The notes under the pieces are model-generated. The model made no database searches. It was not told the origin of the DNA and saw nothing but the letters and a program-made list of their open reading frames with translations. Made by a program: the position numbers and the translations under genes. This document shows positions 35,165-45,025 of a stretch of DNA of 64,000 nt, piece after piece; position 1 is the stretch's first letter; every line of letters begins with the position of its first letter. Source of the DNA: Hymenobacter aerilatus (GTDB lineage Bacteria > Bacteroidota > Bacteroidia > Cytophagales > Hymenobacteraceae). Location: assembly GCF_022921095.1 (NCBI RefSeq), contig NZ_CP095053.1:1902501-1966500 (forward strand), read 5' to 3'.

Positions 35165-35812
35165 CTAGTACAGGAATAGAAAGGCGCAGAACAGCAATAC
35201 CCACAGCACATCCACGAAATGCCAGTACGTGCTCATTAGCTTGAGCTGCAAGCGGCGGTATGGGTCGCGGATGAAGAGTAGCGTGCGGATACTGTCGCGG
35301 GAGGCGTGCTGAGCACGCAAAAACAACAAGGTCAGGAACAGCACACCGCCCAGCAGGTGCATCACGTGGATGGCGGAGATAAGGTAGACGTAGGTACCGC
35401 TGGGCTTATCTCTGAAAAAGACGCCCTGCACTTGCAATTCGTGCCAGCCCAGCGTCTGCAAACCGGCAAAGGCCAAGCCTAATAATAACGTAGCTCCCAA
35501 GCAGCGGGCCAGGTTCTTCACGTCGTCCTCGCGGTAGAGGCGCTGGGCTTGGCTGAGCGTGTAGCTGCTGGCTAGCAACACCACCGTACTGATGGAAAAG
35601 TAACGCGGAAACGGGTGCAGCCCCGACGGCACCCCACTCAGGAAGCGCGTTTGCGCGTACGCCGTAATCAGCACCACAAACAAAACCAAGCTACCCACCA
35701 GCCCCAAGTAGAGCAGCAGCAGCGACAAGGGCACCCGAGCGGGGCGCGGGGAGGGAGCAGAGCGATTGGCCCCTATGCGTCCCTGGCGTTCTTTACCGAA
35801 ATCAGAATTCAT
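35165..35812 (-). CDS. heme-copper oxidase subunit III-like protein, orphan
   Basis: A 215-residue integral membrane protein with five hydrophobic segments. Subunit III signatures are visible: LQTLGWHELQ, YLISAIHVMHLLGGVLFL and the closing YWHFVDVLWVLLFCAFLF. Subunit III helps stabilise the proton-pumping oxidase in the inner membrane. Here no subunit I, II or assembly gene is adjacent, so it is an orphan paralogue or a gene separated from its cluster. The short length fits the five-helix form. The start at ATG 35812 gives a basic, Arg-rich leader of ~25 residues. Confidence 0.85.
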   Translation of the reverse strand: MNSDFGKERQGRIGANRSAPSPRPARVPLSLLLLYLGLVGSLVLFVVLITAYAQTRFLSGVPSGLHPFPRYFSISTVVLLASSYTLSQAQRLYREDDVKNLARCLGATLLLGLAFAGLQTLGWHELQVQGVFFRDKPSGTYVYLISAIHVMHLLGGVLFLTLLFLRAQHASRDSIRTLLFIRDPYRRLQLKLMSTYWHFVDVLWVLLFCAFLFLY

Positions 35813-35943
35813 TACAACAGAGCAGACGTAGCAGCATACGGTTGGGCAAGCTATTTTAGAGACCTTTAGTTCCGTGGCAAACCCATTGAGCCTTTTGCTA
35901 ATATAAACAAAACCGCCACGGAATGCCGCTTGTTTTCACCGAC

Positions 35944-36285
35944 TCAGCTGCGAAAAAACGACCCGATTTTTCCTAGCACGGCGTGGAAGGTGATACTCGG
36001 CCGCTTGCCCTGCCCGAACGTAACGTAGGTTTTGCCGTTCACGCGCAGCTCCAGTACCAAGCCCAGCCGTTTGGCTAGTTCGTGCAGTTGCTGCAAAGGG
36101 TCGGCTTTGGGACCAGGGGGGCGCGGTGGGGCGTTGGGGTCTTTGGGCGGGCCGCTGGTGAGCTTGTCGAGTACGCGCTGGCTAGGTACGTTCAGGATGA
36201 GGTAGGTGCCGGAGGCCGCCAGTTGCAGCTCGTCGCCCTCAATCGTGACGGTCAGCCGGGCGTCTATTTCGAGGCCGCTAGCCAA
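35944..36285 (-). CDS. hypothetical protein B, translationally coupled
   Basis: A 113-residue protein from TTG 36285, whose start overlaps the stop of the preceding ORF in the string TTGGCTAG. It begins with beta-strand-like sequence (LEIDARLTVTIEGDELQLAA), a Pro-rich middle (PPKDPNAPPRPPGPK) and ends FHAVLGKIGSFFRS. An ATG at 36348 also opens the frame, but its first 21 residues are Arg/Ala/Pro-rich and overlap the other gene. I do not recognise a domain. It could be the second half of one gene split by a frameshift (see findings). Confidence 0.55.
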   Translation of the reverse strand: MASGLEIDARLTVTIEGDELQLAASGTYLILNVPSQRVLDKLTSGPPKDPNAPPRPPGPKADPLQQLHELAKRLGLVLELRVNGKTYVTFGQGKRPSITFHAVLGKIGSFFRS

Positions 36286-36511
36286 GGGACGAGGGCGTGG
36301 AGCCGGGAGTAGGGTTTTCGCCGCGCGTGCGGATGCGCAACGAGCCATTGATGCGCCAGGTGGCGGACGCGCCGGTGGGATTTTGCGGATTGGGTACCTG
36401 CACTTCTATCTGATCGAAAGCGCAGGACAGCTCCACGCCGCCCGAGAGCTTAGACAGTACAGAAGCGGCCATATCGGCCCAGTTGGTAGTGGAAGCAGCA
36501 GAATCGGCCAT
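36278..36511 (-). CDS. hypothetical protein A, 77 residues
   Basis: It begins MADSAASTTNWADMAASVLS and contains LSCAFDQIEVQVPNPQNPTG and a WRINGSLRIRTRG strand, then a Pro/Ser/Thr-rich end. There is no signal peptide or cysteine motif. Its stop overlaps the likely start of protein B. The C-terminal ~18 residues (after RIRTRGEN) look non-structured and could be out-of-frame. The two ORFs are the only genes in this small minus-strand unit, and the exported TapB-like gene reads away in the other direction. Confidence 0.5.
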   Translation of the reverse strand: MADSAASTTNWADMAASVLSKLSGGVELSCAFDQIEVQVPNPQNPTGASATWRINGSLRIRTRGENPTPGSTPSSLG

Positions 36512-36692
36512 GCTGTTTTAGTAAGAAAATTGGGTGAAATCAGATTCAGAACTCGTTGCCCGCAAGCTACGGTCCTGTCTCGGCAAACGCAAAACGCCCC
36601 GCAGGGTTGTCCCAAGCGCAACTTGCGCCCCCCTGCCCCGCGTATGAAGCAGGACAAATAGCCTCCTACCCATATTGTATTTTTCTGCTTCT

Positions 36693-37433
36693 ATGTCCTG
36701 CTCTTTTATGCGCCCACTTGGGCTAGTGGCACTGCTGCTTGGTGCCAGCGCCTTCGCTCCTACCCACCTTCTCCCCGAAGGTCCCGCCCCCTTCCGCCTG
36801 ACCGACAACGCCGAGCTGGTGTATAACTTATTGGATGCAAAGGGTCAGAAAACCGGCCATATCACGCAGCGCGTGGTCCGGCTTGACTCTGAGACCAATA
36901 AAAAGCAAACGCTTACCACGACTACTGCCCTGCTAAAAAGCGGCATTTACGATGCGAAAAATCGCTTGGTGCGCATGCAGGACCTCACCTATGCGGCACA
37001 CCACGATACGTCTTTCACCGACGGCATGGCCGAACTGCCGCCCGATGCGCTCCGCCGCTTTCGGGACCGTATCTACGACTACCAACCCACTCGCGTGGCC
37101 TGGCCCGATGCGCCTACCGTGGGCACGCGCTTGCCCGATGGCGGGGTGGTGGTAGCCATCAGCAGCACCGCCGTGAGCATTGCCAAAGTGCAGGCCGTGC
37201 TCAAAAACCGCCGGGTGGTAAGTGGCCCCCAGGCCGTGACCACGCCCGCCGGCACCTTCCAATGCTATAAGGTAGAAGCGGAGCGCGACCTCACCACCCG
37301 GGCGCGTGCTGATATGGCGATGCGCCAAGTGGAGCGCGAAGTAACGTATTACGACCCGGCCGTGGGCATTGTGCGCACCGAGTACTACGACCGGGACAAG
37401 CTACGCGAGGTAAAGGAGCTAGCGAAGCGGTAG
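36693..37433 (+). CDS. exported TapB-like (DUF3108-type) protein
   Basis: A 246-residue secreted protein. ATG 36693 or 36708 opens a signal sequence (PLGLVALLLGASAFA). The body matches the TapB-like fold: ELVYNLLDAKGQKTGHITQR, later VTTPAGTFQCYKVEAERDL and the end YYDPAVGIVRTEYYDRDKLR. Proteins of this type are periplasmic or surface-associated, and in pathogens the family relates to type IV pili; the role here is unknown. TTG 36675 would add six residues. The DUF4920 gene follows after about 130 bases. Confidence 0.72.
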   Translation: MSCSFMRPLGLVALLLGASAFAPTHLLPEGPAPFRLTDNAELVYNLLDAKGQKTGHITQRVVRLDSETNKKQTLTTTTALLKSGIYDAKNRLVRMQDLTYAAHHDTSFTDGMAELPPDALRRFRDRIYDYQPTRVAWPDAPTVGTRLPDGGVVVAISSTAVSIAKVQAVLKNRRVVSGPQAVTTPAGTFQCYKVEAERDLTTRARADMAMRQVEREVTYYDPAVGIVRTEYYDRDKLREVKELAKR

Positions 37434-37563
37434 GCCGGGCCAGTGGCAAAGGACTTTCAGTGTGCCATATGTTTGCTATTTTGCATGTCTAGTAGCTGAT
37501 ACTCAGCCGCAGCCATCGGCTAACCTGTTGCGGCGGCTTCATCCCTTTTCCTACCCTACCCCT

Positions 37564-38070
37564 ATGCGTTATTTCCTGTTGACTGCCCTCAGCCTCTCTT
37601 GCACGCTGGCCTCAGCCCAGGCCACTAAAACCCCGCTGACGCCCAAGCCCGGCACTCACACGGCCTTGCTAGCCACCACACAAGCGCAGACCTACGGCGC
37701 CCCCGTGACGACCACTGGCGCCGTGCCCGTGCAACAGCTCAAAACGGTGCTGGCCGGCCGCGACTCGGCCCGCGTGAAGCTGGTAGGTCCCATTGCCGAC
37801 GTGTGCAAAGCAGAGGGCTGCTGGCTGACCATGCAGCCCGCCCCCGGCCAGATGATGCGCGTGCGCTTCAAGGACCATGCATTCTTTGTGCCCAAGGATA
37901 TCAGCGGCAAAACGGCCGTGGTGGAAGGTGTAGTAGTGCACGAAACGGTATCGGTGGCCCAGCAGCGCCACTACGCCGAGGACGCCGGCAAATCCAAGCA
38001 GGAAATTGCGGCCATCACCAAGCCCGTAGAGCAGTACAACTTCATTGCCGACGGCGTGCGAGTGCAGTAA
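37564..38070 (+). CDS. exported DUF4920 protein
   Basis: A 168-residue secreted protein with a signal peptide (MRYFLLTALSLSCTLASAQ). The rest is a DUF4920 domain: AQTYGAPVTTTGAVPVQQLK, KLVGPIADVCKAEGCWLTMQ with a C-x(4)-C pair, VRFKDHAFFVPKDISGKTAV, and a QIAAI-type helix before the end. The family is found in Bacteroidota and may bind metal through the conserved Cys pair and nearby His; this is inference. The frame is open upstream to 37462, but the signal peptide sets the start at 37564. Confidence 0.85.
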   Translation: MRYFLLTALSLSCTLASAQATKTPLTPKPGTHTALLATTQAQTYGAPVTTTGAVPVQQLKTVLAGRDSARVKLVGPIADVCKAEGCWLTMQPAPGQMMRVRFKDHAFFVPKDISGKTAVVEGVVVHETVSVAQQRHYAEDAGKSKQEIAAITKPVEQYNFIADGVRVQ

Positions 38071-38093
38071 GGGATGAAATTGTGAGTTGATGA

Positions 38094-40310
<2,217 letters not shown>

Positions 40311-40368
40311 AGATGCATGTAGTATGTCTTATCGTTGCTGACGTTGGGGCTATCCAGAAAGTCGACAG

Positions 40369-40468
40369 AACGTCCTGCTGAGCGGAGTCGAAGCTTCTCG
40401 CGTGCTAACGGTGAGATACTATCTTTCGTCACCACGCGAGATGCTTCGACTCCGCTCAGCAGGACGTT
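40369..40468. repeat. stem-loop repeat, family B
   Basis: 36-base arms (40369-40404 and 40433-40468) are inverted copies with one mismatch. The core is AACGTCCTGCTGAGCGGAGT on the left. The 28-base loop contains GAGATACTATCTTTCG. It lies between ligA and the rhodanese gene, which read the same way, 48 bases upstream of the rhodanese start. Confidence 0.9.
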
Positions 40469-40515
40469 CGGACAATTCCCCTGTTCCGCTTCACAAACGC
40501 CTTTTCCTACCCACC

Positions 40516-40890
40516 ATGTCTCGTTTCCTATTACTGACTTTTGCCGGCGCACTCGCCTTCACACAGCTTTCCTGCTCCTCTAATACCTCCGTCACGCCCA
40601 CCGAAACCGCCGCGCTGCTGCAAAAGCCCGATGTGGTGCTGCTAGACGTACGCACGCCCGAGGAGTACGCCGACGGCCACCTAGCCGGTGCCCGCAATAT
40701 CGACTTCAAAGCGTCGGACTTCAACGACCGAATTGCCCAGCTCGACAAGTCCAAAACCTACGTGCTGTACTGTGCTTCTGGCAACCGCAGCGGCAAAACG
40801 GCTAAGCTTATGGCAGAAAATGGCTTTACTAAGGTAGACAATGCTGGTGGTTTCAAGGATTTGAAAGCAGCTGGTTTGCCCACAGAATAG
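40516..40890 (+). CDS. rhodanese-like lipoprotein
   Basis: A 124-residue sulfurtransferase-fold protein. The N terminus is a lipoprotein signal with lipobox QLSC (Cys20). The rhodanese domain shows VVLLDVRTPEEYADGHLAGA and the active-site loop YCASGNRSGK with its catalytic cysteine. Single-domain rhodaneses of the envelope transfer sulfane sulfur or take part in thiol chemistry. The next gene starts four bases after the stop, so they are co-transcribed. Confidence 0.9.
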   Translation: MSRFLLLTFAGALAFTQLSCSSNTSVTPTETAALLQKPDVVLLDVRTPEEYADGHLAGARNIDFKASDFNDRIAQLDKSKTYVLYCASGNRSGKTAKLMAENGFTKVDNAGGFKDLKAAGLPTE

Positions 40891-40894
40891 CCGG

Positions 40895-41887
40895 ATGAAC
40901 TATCCTTTCTGCATACGCTGTGGCTGGGTGTTGGCGCTGACTTTCGCCAGCTGCTACCCAGGCCTAGCACAGACGCCTACCCCGGCTCGCGACACCTCGT
41001 TCACGGTGTACAGCGCCCTGGCCAAAGCCCGCAAAACGGACCCATCCATCACGCTGGCCCGGCCGGCGGTGCCGACAATTATTCGCTCGCGGATGAACGT
41101 GCCATACTGCACGGCCAGTGGGCGGGCGTTGCAGCTCGATGTGTTTTACCCCAAAGCCCGGCGCCAGGGCGGCTACCCGGCCGTGCTGCTGATTCATGGG
41201 GGCGGGTGGCGCTCCGGCGACCGGAGTCAGCACGTGCCCATGGCCCAACAGCTGGCGGCCCGCGGCTTCGTGGCCGTCACGGCCGAGTACCGGCTGAGTA
41301 CCGAAGCGCCCTACCCCGCCGCCGTGCAGGATCTGAAAGCGGCCGTACGGTGGATGCGGGCCAATGCGCGGACGTACCGCATAAATCCTAAGCAGATTGC
41401 TACGTGGGGCTTCTCGGCAGGTGGTCAGTTGGCGGCGCTTGTCGGCACTACCAATGAGGAAACTCGTTTCGACTCGTTGGCCTGCAACATAGGCTACTCC
41501 AGCCAAGTGCAGGCCATTGTAGACGTAGACGGCATTCTGGCCTTCATTCATCCCGAATCGGGTGAGGGCGACGACCGGAAAAGCACTTCAGCGGCCACGT
41601 ATTGGTTTGGCAGCCCCAAAACCGAGCGGCCCGATTTGTGGCGCCAGGCCTCAGCCCTGACGTACGTGGGGCCACACACGCCGCCTACCCTGTTCCTGAA
41701 CAGCTCCGTAGACCGCATGCACGCCGGCCGCGACGACATGATGCGGCAGCTCAGCCAGTTCAATATCTACCACGAGGTACACACCTTCCCCGACGCGCCG
41801 CACCCGTTTCCGTTGTTCAACCCCTGGTTTTCGCCTACCCTGGACTACACGGTGGCCTTTCTGAATAAGGTGTTCAGCCGGAAATAG
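40895..41887 (+). CDS. alpha/beta-hydrolase, esterase/lipase type
   Basis: A 330-residue exported hydrolase. The signal sequence ends near LAQT. The oxyanion-hole HGGGWRSGD and the nucleophile elbow GFSAGGQ are present. The acid and histidine of the triad are most likely Asp in LFLNSSVDRMHAG and His in PDAPHPF. This is the BD-FAE/HSL-like esterase type, which often deacetylates or de-esterifies plant polysaccharides. It is translated right after the rhodanese lipoprotein, with a four-base gap. Confidence 0.9.
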   Translation: MNYPFCIRCGWVLALTFASCYPGLAQTPTPARDTSFTVYSALAKARKTDPSITLARPAVPTIIRSRMNVPYCTASGRALQLDVFYPKARRQGGYPAVLLIHGGGWRSGDRSQHVPMAQQLAARGFVAVTAEYRLSTEAPYPAAVQDLKAAVRWMRANARTYRINPKQIATWGFSAGGQLAALVGTTNEETRFDSLACNIGYSSQVQAIVDVDGILAFIHPESGEGDDRKSTSAATYWFGSPKTERPDLWRQASALTYVGPHTPPTLFLNSSVDRMHAGRDDMMRQLSQFNIYHEVHTFPDAPHPFPLFNPWFSPTLDYTVAFLNKVFSRK

Positions 41888-41896
41888 CACATAACA

Positions 41897-41990
41897 ATAG
41901 CACGTCCTGCTGAGCTTGTCGAAGTATCTCGCTTGTATCGTTGAATGATTGTGGGCGAGATGCTTCGACAAGCTCAGCAGGACGTGCTAT
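41897..41990. repeat. stem-loop repeat, family B
   Basis: 36-base arms (41897-41932 and 41955-41990) with one mismatch and a 22-base loop. The sequence shares CGTCCTGCTGAGC and CGAAG(C/T)ATCTCGC with the other family B copies. It lies between the convergent hydrolase and deacetylase genes and could terminate both. Confidence 0.9.
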
Positions 41991-42014
41991 GATACGTTTA
42001 TTTAACACGAATAC

Positions 42015-42911
42015 TTAAAAGCTGTTCACCATGCTGTTATGCAGGGTGCGTGGGCTCCAGTAGCCACTGGCAATAATGCGACGAATGGTAAACAGCGGGT
42101 CTTGCTGGTCGCGCTTTTCGGCCAGAGCGAAGGCTGCCACAAACCCGCGCTTCTTCAGCTCCGGAATAGCTTCGGGGTTCCACAGGCCGAAGGGGTAGGC
42201 GAAATACGTAATCTTCTGCCCTGTGATTTCCTCTAGGGTTTTGGTCGGCTTTTCGATCTGCGTCACCCAATCCTGACCCTGGTATTTCTTCACGTTATGA
42301 TGGTCCCAAGTGTGCGAACCGATAACGTTGCCTTCGTCGGCTAGCTGTTTCACTTGGGCTTTGCTCATGTACTTGGGACGGCCCAGGCTCACGGTCATCA
42401 CAAAATACACGGCCTTGAAACCATGCTTTTCCAGCTCGGGGCGGGCTACGGTGAACTGGTCGAGGTCCGTGTCGTCGAAGGTGAGCATGATGGGCTTGGG
42501 GGGTAGCGGCGCGCCCGTGGCAAGGTAGGCGTAGAGCTGATCAGGTAGGATGGTGTGGTAGCCCGAGTCGGCCAGCATCTGCATCTGCTTCTTGAACGCA
42601 TCTACCGGCACGATGTAATCCTTAGCCGATTTGGAGTCGCGCGGACGCCAGTCGCGGATCTGATGGTAGCACAGAATAGGCACTTGCGGCCGGGCGTAAA
42701 TCTCCGCCGCACTGGCCATAGCGGCCACCGGAATGCTGGCCGGCGTGGGGGGAGCCGGGGCTTCCACAGGCACTGCTACAGTGACCGAATCGGTAGCCGA
42801 AGCAGCGGGAACATCAGTTTCAGAAGCAGTAGCAGATTTGATATCGCAGGCAGGCAGCGCGGCCAATGAGGCCAGCCCAGCGGCCAGCAAAGCAGTACGA
42901 AATAGATACAT
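42015..42911 (-). CDS. polysaccharide deacetylase lipoprotein
   Basis: A 298-residue NodB-type deacetylase anchored as a lipoprotein (lipobox LPAC near residue 22). A ~50-residue Ala/Ser/Thr/Val-rich linker separates the anchor from the domain. Catalytic features: ILCYHQIRDW, LTFDDTDLDQF (metal/base Asp pair), and the zinc H-x(3)-H in SHTWDHH. Likely substrates are N-acetylated or O-acetylated cell-wall or capsule sugars. GTG 42917 would add two residues; ATG 42911 is preferred. Confidence 0.9.
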   Translation of the reverse strand: MYLFRTALLAAGLASLAALPACDIKSATASETDVPAASATDSVTVAVPVEAPAPPTPASIPVAAMASAAEIYARPQVPILCYHQIRDWRPRDSKSAKDYIVPVDAFKKQMQMLADSGYHTILPDQLYAYLATGAPLPPKPIMLTFDDTDLDQFTVARPELEKHGFKAVYFVMTVSLGRPKYMSKAQVKQLADEGNVIGSHTWDHHNVKKYQGQDWVTQIEKPTKTLEEITGQKITYFAYPFGLWNPEAIPELKKRGFVAAFALAEKRDQQDPLFTIRRIIASGYWSPRTLHNSMVNSF

Positions 42912-43050
42912 AGTCACCTGAGAGTACTAGGCTCTCAGAAAATGGGTATTTTTGAAAATAATTAGCGGATAACGTTGCTCCAGCTGCACATACCTATACA
43001 TTGTACTTTCGCTGGAGTAGCTCCATTGCAAATCAACTGCTTTCTTTCTC

Positions 43051-43947
43051 ATGAATCAACTCCGTGGTACGGGTGTCGCACTCGTCACGCCTTTTTTGCC
43101 TACTGCAAACCATGCCGTGGACTACCCCGCGCTGCGCCGTCTAATTGACTTTACCCTGGATGGAGGCGTTGATTATCTGGTAATTAACGGCACCACGGCC
43201 GAATCTCCTACCCTCTCTGCGGAGGAGCGAGCAGAAATTTTGCGCGTAGCGCAAGAACAAGTAGCGGGTCGCGTGCCGCTGGTTTTTGGCCTGGGTGGCA
43301 ACCACACGGAAGCCGTAGTTCATGCCCTGCGCACCACAGACCTTACCGGCGTAGTAGCCATACTGTCGGCCTCGCCCTACTACAACCGGCCTTCGCAGGC
43401 TGGTATTGTGGCGCACTACCAAGCCCTAGCCGATGCCTCGCCCCTACCCCTCATCCTGTATAATGTGCCTGGCCGCACGGGCTCCAACCTCACGGCTGCC
43501 ACTACCCTGCACCTGGCCCAGCACCCCAATATCATCGGCATCAAAGAAGCCAGCGGCAACCTGGAGCAGTGCATTGCCATTGCCGCCGGTAAGCCCGATG
43601 ACTTTCTGCTGATTTCGGGCGACGACATGATGACGACTTCGCTCGTCAGCTTTGGCGCTGTAGGTATCATTTCGGTGCTGGCTAACGCCTTCCCCCGTGC
43701 TTTCTCCGACATGACTCGCCACGCCCTAGCCGGCAACTTCGCCCAGGCCAGCCAGCTGCTGTATGATTTCGTGCCGCTGAACCCGCTGATGTACGAGGAA
43801 GGCAACCCCGTGGGCGTGAAAACGGCTCTGGCAGCCCAGGGCCTGTGCTCAGCCACCGTGCGCCTACCCTTAATAGAAGCATCGGAGAGCCTACAGGAGC
43901 GTATTACCCTGCTGACGCAGAAAATGCAAGCAGTAGCTGCAGAGTAG
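43051..43947 (+). CDS. dapA: 4-hydroxy-tetrahydrodipicolinate synthase
   Basis: A 298-residue class I aldolase for lysine and diaminopimelate synthesis, condensing pyruvate and aspartate semialdehyde. Schiff-base Lys165 is in IGIKEASGN. Tyr137 (ILYNVPGRTG) and the substrate-binding GTT triad in NGTTAESPT are present. Length is typical. A possible -7 element TACTTTCG lies at 43004-43011. It is not in an operon with dapB or lysA here. A family A repeat follows directly. Confidence 0.95.
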   Translation: MNQLRGTGVALVTPFLPTANHAVDYPALRRLIDFTLDGGVDYLVINGTTAESPTLSAEERAEILRVAQEQVAGRVPLVFGLGGNHTEAVVHALRTTDLTGVVAILSASPYYNRPSQAGIVAHYQALADASPLPLILYNVPGRTGSNLTAATTLHLAQHPNIIGIKEASGNLEQCIAIAAGKPDDFLLISGDDMMTTSLVSFGAVGIISVLANAFPRAFSDMTRHALAGNFAQASQLLYDFVPLNPLMYEEGNPVGVKTALAAQGLCSATVRLPLIEASESLQERITLLTQKMQAVAAE

Positions 43948-43984
43948 ACAAAAACGCATTTTTAGTACTAGTGGGCAAAACAGC

Positions 43985-44086
43985 TGTCATCCTGAGCGGA
44001 GCGAAGGACCTTCTCACGTTTGCAAGACAAGCGCACTAACGACTCGTTCTACCGTGAGAAGGTCCTTCGCTCTGCTCAGGATGACA
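43985..44086. repeat. stem-loop repeat, family A, full copy
   Basis: 34-base arms (43985-44018 and 44053-44086) share TGTCATCCTGAGC, GCGAAGGACCTTCTCACG and only differ around the centre of the outer stem. The right-hand loop has ACTCGTTCTACCGTGAGAAGG, also present at 55344-55445. It lies between the convergent dapA and LutA-like genes. Confidence 0.9.
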
Positions 44087-44146
44087 CACGTTTTAGATCG
44101 TCCACAAAATCAGTGAAATACGTTAAAATGCGAGCTAATCCGTGGT

Positions 44147-44887
44147 CTACCAGCCACTAGCCAGCACATCGGCTATATGTAAGGTCTTGATGGGGCTTTT
44201 CTCGCGGCGGATGTAAGCGTCGAGGTGCATCAGGCAGCTGGTATCGGTGCTAATAAGGTAGTCGGCGCCGGTGGCCAGGGCGTGCTCTACCTTCTGCTCG
44301 GCCATGGCCACGGAAATTGCCTGAAACTTGACGGCAAATGTGCCCCCAAACCCACAGCAGGTTTCAGCCTCGGCCATTTCCAGGCGCGTGAGGCCCTGCA
44401 CATTATCCAGTAGCTGGCGCGGCGCTTCCTTTATACCACATTCCCGCAGAGCCGAGCAGGAGTCGTGGTAGGTGTACTGGCCGGGTAGGGCGGCACCGGG
44501 GATGGTATTGATACCCAGTACGTCTACCAAAAACTCCGTCAGCTCGAATACGCGCCGTTGCAGGCCGTAGTGCTGGGTTTGCCGAGGCGTGCCGTCGAAT
44601 AGCTCGGCGTAGGTATTGCGCACCATGCCCACGCACGAAGCCGATGGGCTGACCACGTAGCGGCCCGGCTCGTTGGGAAAATCCTTCAGAAACTTGGTAG
44701 CCACCTCGCAGCTTTCGGCCTTGAAGCCCGCGTTGTAGGCCGGCTGCCCGCAGCAGGTTTGGTTGCTATTGTAGTGCACCTCGCAGCCCACGGCCTCTAG
44801 CACCTTCACCATATTCATTGCCGTGGCAGGAAACAGTTGGTCAACGAAGCAAGGAATGAACAGGTCGACGGCGGTGGGGGTAGGCAT
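44147..44887 (-). CDS. lutA: LutA/YkgE-type (Fe-S)-binding lactate oxidation protein
   Basis: A 246-residue cytoplasmic protein with two CCG domains: a Cys near the start (FIPCFVDQLFPA), CCGQPAYNAGF, a middle Cys pair region and CCGFGGTFAVKF. In the LutABC system it acts with LutB and LutC to oxidise L-lactate to pyruvate; neither partner is adjacent. ATG 44887 fits the conserved start, while the frame upstream to 44950 is Pro-rich and unlikely. It could also be a heterodisulfide-reductase-like subunit of another oxidase. Confidence 0.85.
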   Translation of the reverse strand: MPTPTAVDLFIPCFVDQLFPATAMNMVKVLEAVGCEVHYNSNQTCCGQPAYNAGFKAESCEVATKFLKDFPNEPGRYVVSPSASCVGMVRNTYAELFDGTPRQTQHYGLQRRVFELTEFLVDVLGINTIPGAALPGQYTYHDSCSALRECGIKEAPRQLLDNVQGLTRLEMAEAETCCGFGGTFAVKFQAISVAMAEQKVEHALATGADYLISTDTSCLMHLDAYIRREKSPIKTLHIADVLASGW

Positions 44888-45025
44888 GGGGTAGAATGCA
44901 AACGAAGGAGGGGTAGGCCGGACGGGATGCCAGCCATGGACCAAAAGCAATATGGTCTGGCAAAGGTAGGCGTCCTTTCCAGAAAAAGCTTCCTACCCTA
45001 TTCAACCCATATATACCTTAGTGCC

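Noticed and set aside
40369..41990. Repeats flanking the rhodanese/esterase pair read as a composite transposon
   Set aside because: The repeats are short stem-loops seen elsewhere singly and no transposase is present; they are better explained as dispersed repeats.
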